A DNA stretch of 64,000 nucleotides from Vibrio penaeicida (GTDB lineage Bacteria; Pseudomonadota; Gammaproteobacteria; Enterobacterales; Vibrionaceae): NCBI RefSeq assembly GCF_002933855.1, contig NZ_BFAQ01000044.1, positions 1 through 64,000 of the forward strand. Reading direction: 5' to 3'. Below are positions 9,228-17,165 of this stretch, in pieces. Position 1 is the stretch's first letter, and every line of letters begins with the position of its first letter. Below the pieces are notes generated by a model that did not search any database, was not told the origin of the DNA, and saw only the letters and a list, made by a program, of their open reading frames with translations. Position numbers and translations under genes: made by a program.

Positions 9228-9350
9228 TTACATAGTAATCAAAGCGATGGTTAAATCCAAACCCAATTCCACTTTCATGCGCTTTACGGGTGAAAAAACA
9301 TCAAAAAATTGCGTTTGATACCCATTGTTAGCAAAAAGCGCTGCTTTCAC
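9228..9350 (-). other. Possible 40-codon leader frame before pheS with clustered Phe codons
   Basis: A GTG-started frame of 40 codons ends about 90 bases before pheS. Four of its first 19 residues are Phe, including QFFDVF. pheST operons in enterobacteria are controlled by attenuation through a Phe-rich leader peptide (PheM). Against this: I see no clear ribosome site before the GTG, and no hairpin with T run between the frame and pheS. It may be chance. Confidence 0.25.
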
Positions 9351-9535
9351 AGGTTTAATCTACTTGGTTTGGGTTTATGAAATTCATATCACCCATCCCC
9401 AAAAACCAAGGTGATCAAATATGAGAAAGCGCAACACCTGGAACAAATAAGCTTTAATATGCTCACAAAATTATAAATAAAAATTAAGTCTTTATTTTGG
9501 GGCTCAGAAATGAACGGAAATTTACTTATTTTTGT

Positions 9536-9563
9536 TTGAAATACTGAGGGTTTAAACTAGGAT
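9536..9563 (+). promoter_or_regulatory. Candidate sigma-70 promoter for a small RNA
   Basis: TTGAAA at 9536-9541 and TAGGAT at 9558-9563 with a 16-base spacer. It is about 45 bases upstream of a strong plus-strand terminator and no open frame lies between them. Confidence 0.35.
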
Positions 9564-9569
9564 TACTTA

Positions 9570-9636
9570 TGTGGCGCAAGCTACAGTCTTACTCGCAAAA
9601 CACTTTAAAGCCGGGCATTGCCCGGCTTTGTTTTTT
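9570..9636 (+). ncRNA. Candidate small RNA ending in a strong terminator
   Basis: A plus-strand terminator stands alone between two minus-strand genes, so something must be transcribed into it. No plus-strand coding frame with a ribosome site precedes it, and a plausible promoter lies at 9536-9563. This predicts a transcript of about 65-70 bases with an unstructured 5' half and a 3' hairpin plus T run, the usual shape of an Hfq-bound regulator. I do not recognise it as a known Vibrio small RNA. Confidence 0.35.
9607..9636 (+). terminator. Strong rho-independent terminator
   Basis: AAAGCCGGGC (9607-9616) pairs perfectly with GCCCGGCTTT (9620-9629) around a three-base loop. A run of six T follows one base later (9631-9636). 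The T run is on the plus strand only, although both neighbouring genes are on the minus strand. Confidence 0.85.
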
Positions 9637-9695
9637 AGGTCGCTTTACGTATTTACAGCATTGAAGCGACTTTTTTGAATTACAGCATTTTAGCC

Positions 9696-10850
9696 TTAAA
9701 AATAATACTCCAGTGACAGCTCTACAAAGTCATCTTGCCGACCAAAATAAAGCAAATCTGTCGGTGTATCATTTTGCAGTAACCAAGCATCTGCTCGCCA
9801 CTTCCATTGATTATTGATTCGGCTAGATGCTTCCACTCTTCCATTAAAAACATCGCTATTGTCTAAGTCTTGCGTTACTCCAACAAGAAACTCTGTTCCT
9901 TCTGCGTCATTAGCGACAAGACGAGCACCAAAAAACACATCATTTTGCCCTATATTTTGTGCATTGTTTCCTCGGGAATCGTAAAGATACTCGGCAATCA
10001 TTCCTACGTCCCAATCGGATTCAGCAAAACCCACCAGCGTATATTCAAACCCCGCGACAACCCCAGTGTGGTTATCGAAACTGTCACGGTAAATCGTTTC
10101 GAGTTTCCATAGCCAATCACCTACAATCCCTTGAAGGTCGAAACCAACTTGAGACATCTGGGCGTAATACGGTTTTACTTCACCATTATCCATTCGAAAA
10201 TAGGGATCGCGATTCGTACCATTAAAGTAAGAAAGCGCTACATCCCAATCTCCAAGCATTTGGCTGTATCGAAAAGCGAAATCAACGTGTTGTTCTTCTT
10301 TTGATGATTCATATAGCGCATCATCAGAAACGGGTAATCTCAGCCTTCCATCCTTTCCAGCAAACGTTCGTTCACGGAAATACGGTAGAACCAAGGCATC
10401 AACAATGCCCCACTCACGATCCATTGTTACCTGCACCATGGGCTGACCCAGCTTTTGCTCCCCATCCAAAGACTCAACCGAATCTGATTGGTTTACCACA
10501 TCCACTAGGTGTGCCGACTCTGTTACTCCCCAGAACACTTTGCCAATACCTGCGCGCACTTCGTAGCTGTCAAACACATGCAAATATTGGAGCTCTCGAA
10601 TGTCTGCGTGTGTTCTTTCTTTGTCTAAACTATCTAATCGAGCAAATGGCATAAAGCTCCATTCACCATTACCAGACTCAGTCGCCCAATACCATTGAGG
10701 CTTTAGTACCAATGAGGATTGCTCTTTTCCCTGCCCATCAAGACCGGATTGGAAAAACTGCCTGTGCTCCAAATTCACCTGACCGCTGAATTCTGCTGCG
10801 CTAGGCAATGTGATTAAAGCTGCTAAAACCGTTGCTATTCGTATTGTCAT
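9696..10850 (-). CDS. Putative outer-membrane beta-barrel protein of the RND/LolA-like operon
   Basis: A 384-residue protein with a signal peptide (cleavage near residue 19) and a barrel-like sequence ending Tyr-Tyr-Phe, a C-terminal outer-membrane signature. Residues 103-120 (GKVFWGVTESAHLVDVVN) occupy the same place as the W...NP.D..N turn of the barrel at 392-1585 and of DUF1302-like proteins. It lies 9 bases after the LolA-like gene and is the last gene of the RND operon. The likely role is the outer-membrane acceptor or exit for a hydrophobic cargo brought by the LolA-like protein. The cargo is unknown. Confidence 0.7.
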   Translation of the reverse strand: MTIRIATVLAALITLPSAAEFSGQVNLEHRQFFQSGLDGQGKEQSSLVLKPQWYWATESGNGEWSFMPFARLDSLDKERTHADIRELQYLHVFDSYEVRAGIGKVFWGVTESAHLVDVVNQSDSVESLDGEQKLGQPMVQVTMDREWGIVDALVLPYFRERTFAGKDGRLRLPVSDDALYESSKEEQHVDFAFRYSQMLGDWDVALSYFNGTNRDPYFRMDNGEVKPYYAQMSQVGFDLQGIVGDWLWKLETIYRDSFDNHTGVVAGFEYTLVGFAESDWDVGMIAEYLYDSRGNNAQNIGQNDVFFGARLVANDAEGTEFLVGVTQDLDNSDVFNGRVEASSRINNQWKWRADAWLLQNDTPTDLLYFGRQDDFVELSLEYYF

Positions 10851-10859
10851 CGCATTTCC

Positions 10860-11639
10860 TTATCGCACTCGTTTTAACGTATTTTTGCTAAAATCACTGT
10901 CGCTTAACCCGTTTTTGAAAGCGAGTTCTTCGGTGCTTAGAACCGTACTTTTTCCTGATTGGTGATTCACCATCTTCATTGTATGAGCACGCCAGTATCT
11001 ATCCTCATATACGCGATAGTCTGAAAACGTCAGTGTTTTCAATAATGAACGCTTTCTATCGTAAAACTCGACTTTCAATGGGCGGTAATGCATTTGATCA
11101 AGCCAGACAAGCTGTTTGGTGTAGCCTGAGTTTTTATCCGTCGGGATTTGCTCAAGAAGGAAGACAGGTTCCCCTTCTACGACATCATCTTGAATATAGC
11201 TAAATTGATACTTTTCTATTTCAAACGAACTTAGGTCTTCGTAAGCGAACTCACTGCCCATAAAAGGACCAGATTTGTTACGCGAAGATATGCGCTTCAC
11301 TCGTTTTAATGCTGGAAGGTAAAGCCATTGGTCATCCGGTTCAGTTGCGTGTGAATGGTTAAGAAACGCCGTTCCTTTTACATCGCGGGGTTCGTCAAAA
11401 ATCGTTAACCCTTTATCACCATCCCCATCGATTTCTAAAGATTTCAATCGCATTAGTCTTGAGCTGCTTTCACCCTGTGCATTTTTTAATACCATGCTCA
11501 TGGTCGCGATCGAATCTTGCCAGCCTGTATCTCTCGCTTTTCTTTCACTAGCAATTTCAAGCCCTTTGGCACTATCAGCAAAGACCTGTCCAGAGAACAA
11601 AACACTAGCCAGTAAAACAGAGGTATATTTAAATTTCAT
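10860..11639 (-). CDS. LolA-like outer-membrane lipoprotein-sorting family protein (second)
   Basis: A 259-residue periplasmic protein with a clear signal peptide ending at VFA (residue 21). It shares MGSEF (127-131), the LPALKRV stretch before it, and VEFYD with a following LKTL (190 onwards) with the LolA-like protein at 4777-5532, so the two are homologues. It sits between the RND/MMPL transporter gene (49 bases upstream) and the barrel gene. Families of this type are repeatedly found next to MMPL exporters and are thought to ferry lipids or lipid-linked pigments across the periplasm. Its partner here is powered by proton-motive force rather than ATP. Confidence 0.85.
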   Translation of the reverse strand: MKFKYTSVLLASVLFSGQVFADSAKGLEIASERKARDTGWQDSIATMSMVLKNAQGESSSRLMRLKSLEIDGDGDKGLTIFDEPRDVKGTAFLNHSHATEPDDQWLYLPALKRVKRISSRNKSGPFMGSEFAYEDLSSFEIEKYQFSYIQDDVVEGEPVFLLEQIPTDKNSGYTKQLVWLDQMHYRPLKVEFYDRKRSLLKTLTFSDYRVYEDRYWRAHTMKMVNHQSGKSTVLSTEELAFKNGLSDSDFSKNTLKRVR

Positions 11640-11688
11640 GGTGTAATCCTTTAATTCAAAGCAGGCGGCATCACCACCTGCACAAATG

Positions 11689-14046
11689 TTATTGAGAGAC
11701 TGTTCCAGGTTTGTTCAAGGAAACAGTGCGTTCGGTTTTTTCTTCTTCCACTTTGTCTTTATCAAACAGCATCAAAAGTGTCGGTAAGAATAAGAAATCG
11801 ACAACCAACGCTAGGAATATGACAAGTGCACTCAATTGCCCCATATCAGAGTTCAGACGGAAACTCGACATTGCCAAAATTGAAAATCCAACAACTAAAA
11901 CGACAGTAGTAATACCTAACGCTCTTCCAACGGTGTTAAACGCATATCGAACCGCTTGCTCAGCGTCTTTACCTTCATTGCGGGCACGTTGATACTTGCT
12001 GAGGAAATGAACCGCATCATCCACGACAATTCCCAGCGTTAAAGTAACCACAACAGACAAGCCTAAGTTGATCTCGCCTGAATAAAGCGCCCACATTCCA
12101 AACCCGATGACTGCTGGTGCCATATTAGGAACGATACTGATCACTCCTAATCGAACAGAGCGGAGTGCGAATATCATGAGTGCAGAAATCAAAATTAAGG
12201 TGATTGGAAGCGTTGCCAGCATGCTTGCCATGTTCGTTTCCCCAATATGGGCAAACATTAAGGTTGGGCTAGAGGCAGAGATTTCATATTGTGGTGCATT
12301 CGTTGCGAACCAGTCGTAGATCCGGTTTTCGATATCAACCAGCTCTTTGCTCCCTAGGTTCTGAGTAGTCAGAACCAACTTCACTGAAGATTTGTCCACA
12401 TTGACTTGGTTGTTGAGATCTAAGCCATAAGGCAACGACATTTCATACATCAACAAATACTGAGCTGCGAGTTCTCTGTCCTGAGGAAGCGTGTAATAGG
12501 ATTCATTGTCACCATGCATGTTTTTATTCAATCGCTTGTAAACATCAGCAAGAGAAGCAACATGATCGGTTTCTGGCTGAGCACGAAGCCAATCGGTGAA
12601 GCTTCCTAACGTTTCTAAGAAGGCTGGTGCTGCGATACCCTGAGATTCTCCGGTTTTAATCGCGATGTTTATGTTCGTCATACCCGAAACGTTCGCTTCC
12701 ATGAAATCTGCTGCTTGGCGAAACTCGCTGGTATGGTCGAAATACTTCACGGATTCATCGTTGATTTCGTTTTGAGGAATCAAAGCAGCAGACGCAACAA
12801 TCACAACGACAGATAACGGAAGCAGGACTTTTCTTTGGTTTACAACGAAGCTACCAAATCGATCCATATAGCTCGTTTTACCCTGCTCTTGCGGTTTAAC
12901 TTTTATTGGAAGTACTTTTAGAAGAGCAGGAAGAAGCGTTACTGATAGCACGCACGCAATCATCACGCCTAAAGCCGCAAGGTTACCGAAATCTCTTAAT
13001 ACTGGAGAGTCAGACATATTCATCATCAGGAACCCAAGAGCGGTCGTTACTGATGTGATCAAAATAGGCGTGAAATTCAACCAAACACTATGCGAAATTG
13101 CTTCATTTTTGCTTTTTCCTTCAAGCATTGACTGACGCATAGTTGCAATAACATGAACACAATCCGCGACGGCAAGCGTCAAAACTAGTGTCGGTATATT
13201 TACTGTAGCGGTGCTCAGGAACATACCCGCCCAACCTGATAGCCCCATTGTTGCGGCGACAGAACCAATGATAACGACAAGCGTTGCAACCACACTTAGG
13301 AATGAACGTAACATGATGGTTAAGAAAACCAAGATGGCACCGAGCATTGCAGGTACGAGGGTTGAACTGTCTTTTTGAGCAGAGACCATAAAGGCATCAT
13401 TCAGTGCCACAATCCCAGCTTTGTAGAAGTTTACATTCGGGTATTGGGCTTCGTACTTTGCAATCAACTCGTCTGCAAATGCCACTACTTCAATGAGCTC
13501 TGCTGTTTCATCTTTTTTAGGCAGCTGAAGCGTTACGTTAACAATCGTTACGTGACCATTCTCTGAAACAGCAGACTTTACAAGTACTGGCTCTGAAAGT
13601 GCTATCTCTTTAATTTTATTAATTCTTTCCGGTGTTAATTCATAATCTTCGAACAGAAGATCTTCCACTAAGAGGTCATCTTCAAACGCTTCGGTATGTT
13701 GATAATTTGAAAGTGAATCCACGCGGCTTGAGAAAGGAACTTGCCATGCATCTTCAGTCAGCGCTTTAACTAACCCTAAGGTCTCTTCGCTAAAGACATT
13801 TCCATCGGCAGGGGCAAGAACAATCGCGAGATTGTCGGTTTTATTGAATGTGGCTTGAATTTCTTCAAAAGCCTGAAGTTGTGGGTTACTACCATCAAAG
13901 AAAATGTTGTAGTCGCCACGGAAATAAAGATTTTTACCGCCTATAATAGCTGCAATCAATAAGACGGTGGTTATCAGTAGAACCCATGGCGTATGGCTAA
14001 TAGGGCTTCTTAATAACCTAGTGAAAAGGTTTTGTTCAACTTTCAT
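11689..14046 (-). CDS. RND superfamily (MMPL-type) exporter
   Basis: A 785-residue inner-membrane protein with two MMPL halves: each has one membrane segment, a periplasmic domain of about 180-200 residues, then five membrane segments. Acidic residues in the central helices are present in both halves (LTLAVADCVH and LGIVVDDAVH), as expected for proton-driven transport. At under 800 residues it is shorter than drug-efflux RND pumps of about 1030 and matches hopanoid/lipid exporters. I chose the ATG at 14046, preceded by GGAGAG, over the GTG one codon upstream. The gene opens an operon with the LolA-like and barrel genes. A TGACG...CGTCA palindrome lies 15 bases before the start. Confidence 0.9.
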   Translation of the reverse strand: MKVEQNLFTRLLRSPISHTPWVLLITTVLLIAAIIGGKNLYFRGDYNIFFDGSNPQLQAFEEIQATFNKTDNLAIVLAPADGNVFSEETLGLVKALTEDAWQVPFSSRVDSLSNYQHTEAFEDDLLVEDLLFEDYELTPERINKIKEIALSEPVLVKSAVSENGHVTIVNVTLQLPKKDETAELIEVVAFADELIAKYEAQYPNVNFYKAGIVALNDAFMVSAQKDSSTLVPAMLGAILVFLTIMLRSFLSVVATLVVIIGSVAATMGLSGWAGMFLSTATVNIPTLVLTLAVADCVHVIATMRQSMLEGKSKNEAISHSVWLNFTPILITSVTTALGFLMMNMSDSPVLRDFGNLAALGVMIACVLSVTLLPALLKVLPIKVKPQEQGKTSYMDRFGSFVVNQRKVLLPLSVVVIVASAALIPQNEINDESVKYFDHTSEFRQAADFMEANVSGMTNINIAIKTGESQGIAAPAFLETLGSFTDWLRAQPETDHVASLADVYKRLNKNMHGDNESYYTLPQDRELAAQYLLMYEMSLPYGLDLNNQVNVDKSSVKLVLTTQNLGSKELVDIENRIYDWFATNAPQYEISASSPTLMFAHIGETNMASMLATLPITLILISALMIFALRSVRLGVISIVPNMAPAVIGFGMWALYSGEINLGLSVVVTLTLGIVVDDAVHFLSKYQRARNEGKDAEQAVRYAFNTVGRALGITTVVLVVGFSILAMSSFRLNSDMGQLSALVIFLALVVDFLFLPTLLMLFDKDKVEEEKTERTVSLNKPGTVSQ

Positions 14047-14061
14047 CACACTCTCCGTTTG

Positions 14062-14074
14062 TGACGTTTCGTCA
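14062..14074. promoter_or_regulatory. TGACG-TTT-CGTCA palindrome (operator 1)
   Basis: A perfect 5-3-5 palindrome between the RND operon start and its upstream region, only 15 bases from the ATG. Three more copies of the same form occur nearby (14164, 15096, 15113). This is a fitting size and symmetry for the adjacent TetR-family regulator. Confidence 0.75.
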
Positions 14075-14163
14075 TTTATATGTAATTTAAAACCAGCTCA
14101 TGCTGGTTAAAATTACTCTACTAGATCGATTCGAGGTATTATTCCTCGATACCATGCAAAATA

Positions 14164-14176
14164 TGACGAATCGTCA
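14164..14176. promoter_or_regulatory. TGACG-AAT-CGTCA palindrome (operator 2)
   Basis: A perfect 5-3-5 palindrome in the spacer between tetR and the RND operon, 102 bases from operator 1. It lies between the tetR terminator hairpin and the RND gene, where the operon promoter should be. I could not fix the promoter hexamers with confidence. Confidence 0.75.
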
Positions 14177-14194
14177 CCAAAGAGCCTAAATAAT

Positions 14195-14208
14195 CCCGCC
14201 TAAGCGGG
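14195..14208 (-). terminator. Weak terminator after tetR
   Basis: Minus-strand CCCGC and GCGGG pair around TTAG and are followed by ATTATTT. It is short but GC-rich and lies 18 bases after the tetR stop. It would separate tetR from the RND operon downstream on the same strand. Confidence 0.5.
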
Positions 14209-14225
14209 TTTATTAGAAAGCTTAC

Positions 14226-15014
14226 TTAACGCCCTATAGACTCAAGGTAAGCAATTTCTTCAGCAAATATCTCTTGCTCAACCTTTTGACAGGTCTTGCG
14301 ATAATCCCATTCAGTAGACAGTGGCTTCCATTGAAGCCCATCCAAAACAATATTGGAGTTCTGTAACACTGAGAAAGGGTCTTGCAAGCGATTTATACAG
14401 TAACTGTTTGTCGAGTTTTTAGCGAGTGCGTTTGAGCCAAACGCAACAGACCAATTTGCAAATACGATGGCATCGGAGCTTAGACCTGGGCTGTACTTTA
14501 AATCCCCAACTTCAACCGCTTGTTGCACCAACTTATCTGCCTGATCAATGACTTGTTCTTCTAAGTCATTCAACTCTTTTACTCTTTCAGGAGAAGCTTT
14601 CTCCAAAACCCAAGGCGTTTTCGACGTTATCACGCAATCAGATAAAACAGGCTCTAACCGTACATAAATTCTATATGCGGTATGCATTGCCATTACTTTT
14701 TCGCGTGTTGTACCTTCGTAAGCCATTGAACGACTAAACATCATGGCTTCTTTTTTCAAAGAATGAATACAAAGTGCAAGTACAACGTCTTCTTTACTGC
14801 AAAAGTGGTTATAGATAGTACCTTTAGAGTATGGGCTGCGAGATGTTAGCTTATCCATAGTGAAATTGGCAAAACCTTGCTCTTTCACTAATTCTTGAGC
14901 GAGCTCAATCAGTTCCATTTCTCTGTTTGCAATAGCTTGTTGTTTCTTTGTCATCGACAAAGAGCACTTTTGCTTTGCGTACTTACTGTCTTTGCTACAA
15001 CCAAATCCGAACAT
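14226..15014 (-). CDS. TetR-family transcriptional regulator
   Basis: A 262-residue protein with an N-terminal TetR helix-turn-helix (about residues 30-75: ANREMELIELAQELVKEQGF, then the recognition part SPYSKGTIYNHFCSKEDV) and a long ligand-binding domain with no family signature that I recognise. A start at residue 21 (MTKKQQ) is also possible; neither start has a strong ribosome site. It is the natural repressor of the RND/LolA-like/barrel operon that follows on the same strand. Its own promoter (15125-15152) is abutted by two TGACG-type palindromes, which implies autoregulation. The inducer is probably a hydrophobic compound, by analogy. Confidence 0.88.
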   Translation of the reverse strand: MFGFGCSKDSKYAKQKCSLSMTKKQQAIANREMELIELAQELVKEQGFANFTMDKLTSRSPYSKGTIYNHFCSKEDVVLALCIHSLKKEAMMFSRSMAYEGTTREKVMAMHTAYRIYVRLEPVLSDCVITSKTPWVLEKASPERVKELNDLEEQVIDQADKLVQQAVEVGDLKYSPGLSSDAIVFANWSVAFGSNALAKNSTNSYCINRLQDPFSVLQNSNIVLDGLQWKPLSTEWDYRKTCQKVEQEIFAEEIAYLESIGR

Positions 15015-15095
15015 GGGTCGATCACCGTATAAATATAAACTTGCTCCTATCTCATTGTAACACGTCCACTATCTCTGTATAGGATGACACTTTCG

Positions 15096-15108
15096 TGACG
15101 ATACGTCA
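15096..15108. promoter_or_regulatory. TGACG-ATA-CGTCA palindrome (operator 3)
   Basis: A perfect 5-3-5 palindrome just downstream of the predicted tetR promoter, about 80 bases from the tetR start. It lies 17 bases from operator 4 (start to start), so two dimers could bind nearly side by side. Confidence 0.75.
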
Positions 15109-15112
15109 TTTT

Positions 15113-15125
15113 TGACACTTCGTCA
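15113..15125. promoter_or_regulatory. TGACA-CTT-CGTCA palindrome (operator 4)
   Basis: A 5-3-5 palindrome with one mismatch. It touches the -10 box of the predicted tetR promoter (15125-15130), a position where a bound repressor would block transcription of tetR. Confidence 0.7.
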
Positions 15126-15152
15126 TAATAGATGATCAATTGAACATATCAA
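15125..15152 (-). promoter_or_regulatory. tetR promoter
   Basis: Minus-strand TTGATA (15152-15147) and TATTAT (15130-15125) with a 16-base spacer, a good sigma-70 match. It points at tetR and is followed at once by operators 4 and 3. Confidence 0.6.
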
Positions 15153-15212
15153 GCAGTTTTTATGATTTAATAATATTTAGTATTAATACCGTGAATGTAA
15201 GAGGTCAGCGTA

Positions 15213-16334
15213 ATGTTTCGAAAATCCAGTTTACTTATGTTGTTTTTGTTAGCGGCACTCAGTACTCATTCATTTTCTCAAACCATGTATTCTCTTGATA
15301 AAGTGGGTGAAGTGAAAGGTGTACCTTGGGGGCTAACCTTCATTGAAGACGGTTTAGCGTTTGTGACAACTCGTGAAGGGAATGGCTATGTTCTAGATGT
15401 TAAAACAGGCGGTTTAACCCGCGTATCTGGGCTCCCCGACGTTTACGCGCAAGGACAAGGGGGATTAATGGATGTCGCAATTTCCCCGCAAAACCTTGAG
15501 TCAGGTAACTCGGCTATAACGAACAAGAATGGCAAACAGCTCTATTTCACCTACAGCAAACCTGCTAAAGGAGGCTCTGCCACTGCACTGGCAACCGCAA
15601 AGTTGGTGGGCGCAACTCTAAAAGATTGGAAAGATATTATCGTCACCCAATCAATCACTGACACAAGCCGCCACTATGGGAGCAGAATCGCGTTTGATGA
15701 AAATGGACACCTGTTTTTCAGTATCGGTGATCGAGGTGAAAGACCCAATGGTCAGGATTTGACGACACATGCGGGTTCCATACTTCGATTAACCCTCGAT
15801 GGAGCACAACCAGCCAGTAACCCAGATTTAGGTGGGCAGGCACTTCCAGAGATTTGGAGCTACGGTCACCGTAACCCTCAAGGCTTATTTTTTGATAAAC
15901 AATCTCAGCAACTTTGGTCTGTCGAGCATGGACCTCGCGGTGGAGATGAAATCAACCTCATTTTGAAAGGCAAAAACTATGGTTGGCCTATCACCTCTCA
16001 TGGAAAAGAGTATTGGGGACCAATTTCTGTCGGTGAGTCTGAAGAAAAAGCAGGAATAGAGCCACCGAAGAAAGTTTATGTACCTTCGATTGCACCTAGT
16101 GGCCTAGTGCTTTATCGGGGAAAGCATTACCCAGAGCTAAACGGGAAAATTCTTATCGGTGCTTTGAAGCTGACTCACATAAATGTGGTCGACCCACAGT
16201 CATTTGATGAAACTCGATTGTTTACCGATCTTGGTGAGAGAATCCGTTCAATAGCGATATCACCGAGCGAACACCTTTATTTCGGTACAGATAATGGGAA
16301 TATCTACCAAATATCAACAGCTAAAATGGAATAG
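15213..16334 (+). CDS. PQQ-dependent aldose sugar dehydrogenase, YliI type
   Basis: A 373-residue periplasmic enzyme with a signal peptide (cleavage near residue 23). It belongs to the soluble glucose dehydrogenase/YliI beta-propeller family, which oxidises aldoses with pyrroloquinoline quinone. Family landmarks are VPWGLTFIEDG near the N-terminus, GQGGLMDVAISP, the His-bearing SRHYGSRIAFDENGHLF, SIGDRGERP, YGHRNPQGL and EHGPRGGDEIN with KNYGWP. The length fits the family. No PQQ synthesis genes are in this window. The gene is divergent from tetR, and the spacer holds operators 3 and 4, so it may share that regulation. Confidence 0.9.
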   Translation: MFRKSSLLMLFLLAALSTHSFSQTMYSLDKVGEVKGVPWGLTFIEDGLAFVTTREGNGYVLDVKTGGLTRVSGLPDVYAQGQGGLMDVAISPQNLESGNSAITNKNGKQLYFTYSKPAKGGSATALATAKLVGATLKDWKDIIVTQSITDTSRHYGSRIAFDENGHLFFSIGDRGERPNGQDLTTHAGSILRLTLDGAQPASNPDLGGQALPEIWSYGHRNPQGLFFDKQSQQLWSVEHGPRGGDEINLILKGKNYGWPITSHGKEYWGPISVGESEEKAGIEPPKKVYVPSIAPSGLVLYRGKHYPELNGKILIGALKLTHINVVDPQSFDETRLFTDLGERIRSIAISPSEHLYFGTDNGNIYQISTAKME

Positions 16335-16413
16335 AGATCTGATGCTACAGCTATCTTGAGGTGCAGGCTTTATGTAGACTGGCTTGTAACCTCAAGAAAG
16401 GAAAATGATGTAA

Positions 16414-16944
16414 ATGAAACAACTGATAGAGTTTATTCCTCTCATTATTTTCTTCGTGCTCTACAAGATGTACGACATCTATGTAGCAACGGGGGCGCTT
16501 ATTGTCACGACCGCCATTCAAATTGTGTTGACCTTCCTCGTCTATAGAAAATTCGAGAAAATGCAGCTGATCACATTTGTTATGGTCGCGGTGTTTGGCG
16601 GTATGACGTTGTTTCTGCAAGATGAAAGCTTCATTAAATGGAAAGTCACTATTGTCTATTTGGTGTTTGCAATTGGTTTGTTTGTCACTCAACTAATGGG
16701 TAAACCTCTTGTTAAGGGCATGCTAGCCAAAGAAATCAGCCTACCGGATTCTGCATGGAACAAAATCAATTACGCTTGGATTGGTTTTTTCTCATTTTGT
16801 GCCGCTTTAAATGTGTATGTTGCCTTTACAATGTCTTTAGATATTTGGGTAAACTTCAAAGTATTCGGCTTACTAGCAGCCACATTTGGCTTTATGATTC
16901 TTACTGGTATCTACATCTATAAGCAGATACCTAAAGACCAGTAG
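16414..16944 (+). CDS. yciB: YciB inner-membrane protein (septation protein A family)
   Basis: A 176-residue protein with about five membrane segments. It starts MKQLIEFIPLIIFFVLYKMYDIYVATG, which is typical YciB/IspZ, and carries the conserved W-K-x-T segment (IKWKVTIVY) and GKPLVKGML. YciB affects envelope synthesis and cell elongation/division in Escherichia coli; the exact activity is not settled. It is followed by a terminator, then by yciA, a gene order common in this group. Confidence 0.93.
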   Translation: MKQLIEFIPLIIFFVLYKMYDIYVATGALIVTTAIQIVLTFLVYRKFEKMQLITFVMVAVFGGMTLFLQDESFIKWKVTIVYLVFAIGLFVTQLMGKPLVKGMLAKEISLPDSAWNKINYAWIGFFSFCAALNVYVAFTMSLDIWVNFKVFGLLAATFGFMILTGIYIYKQIPKDQ

Positions 16945-17023
16945 AAAGATAGCCAATAGCCCGTTTGCTCAAAGATTAATTCAGCTTTCTAGTTTCTTAT
17001 TCTAAGTTCAGGTTATTTAGAAA

Positions 17024-17050
17024 GCCTCAAACGTTGTTTGAGGCCTTTTG
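17024..17050 (+). terminator. Terminator after yciB
   Basis: GCCTCAAAC (17024-17032) pairs perfectly with GTTTGAGGC (17036-17044) around GTT, followed by CTTTTGTCTT. It separates yciB from yciA. Confidence 0.8.
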
Positions 17051-17165
17051 TCTTGGTAGTATCCCCTCCCCCTAATTAACCCGACTTCTTTATGAGGCAA
17101 TTTGCCTCTGCTGTTTTGGAAAAATAGATGCGTTATTACCTAACAAAAATAATGGGTGGCCATAT

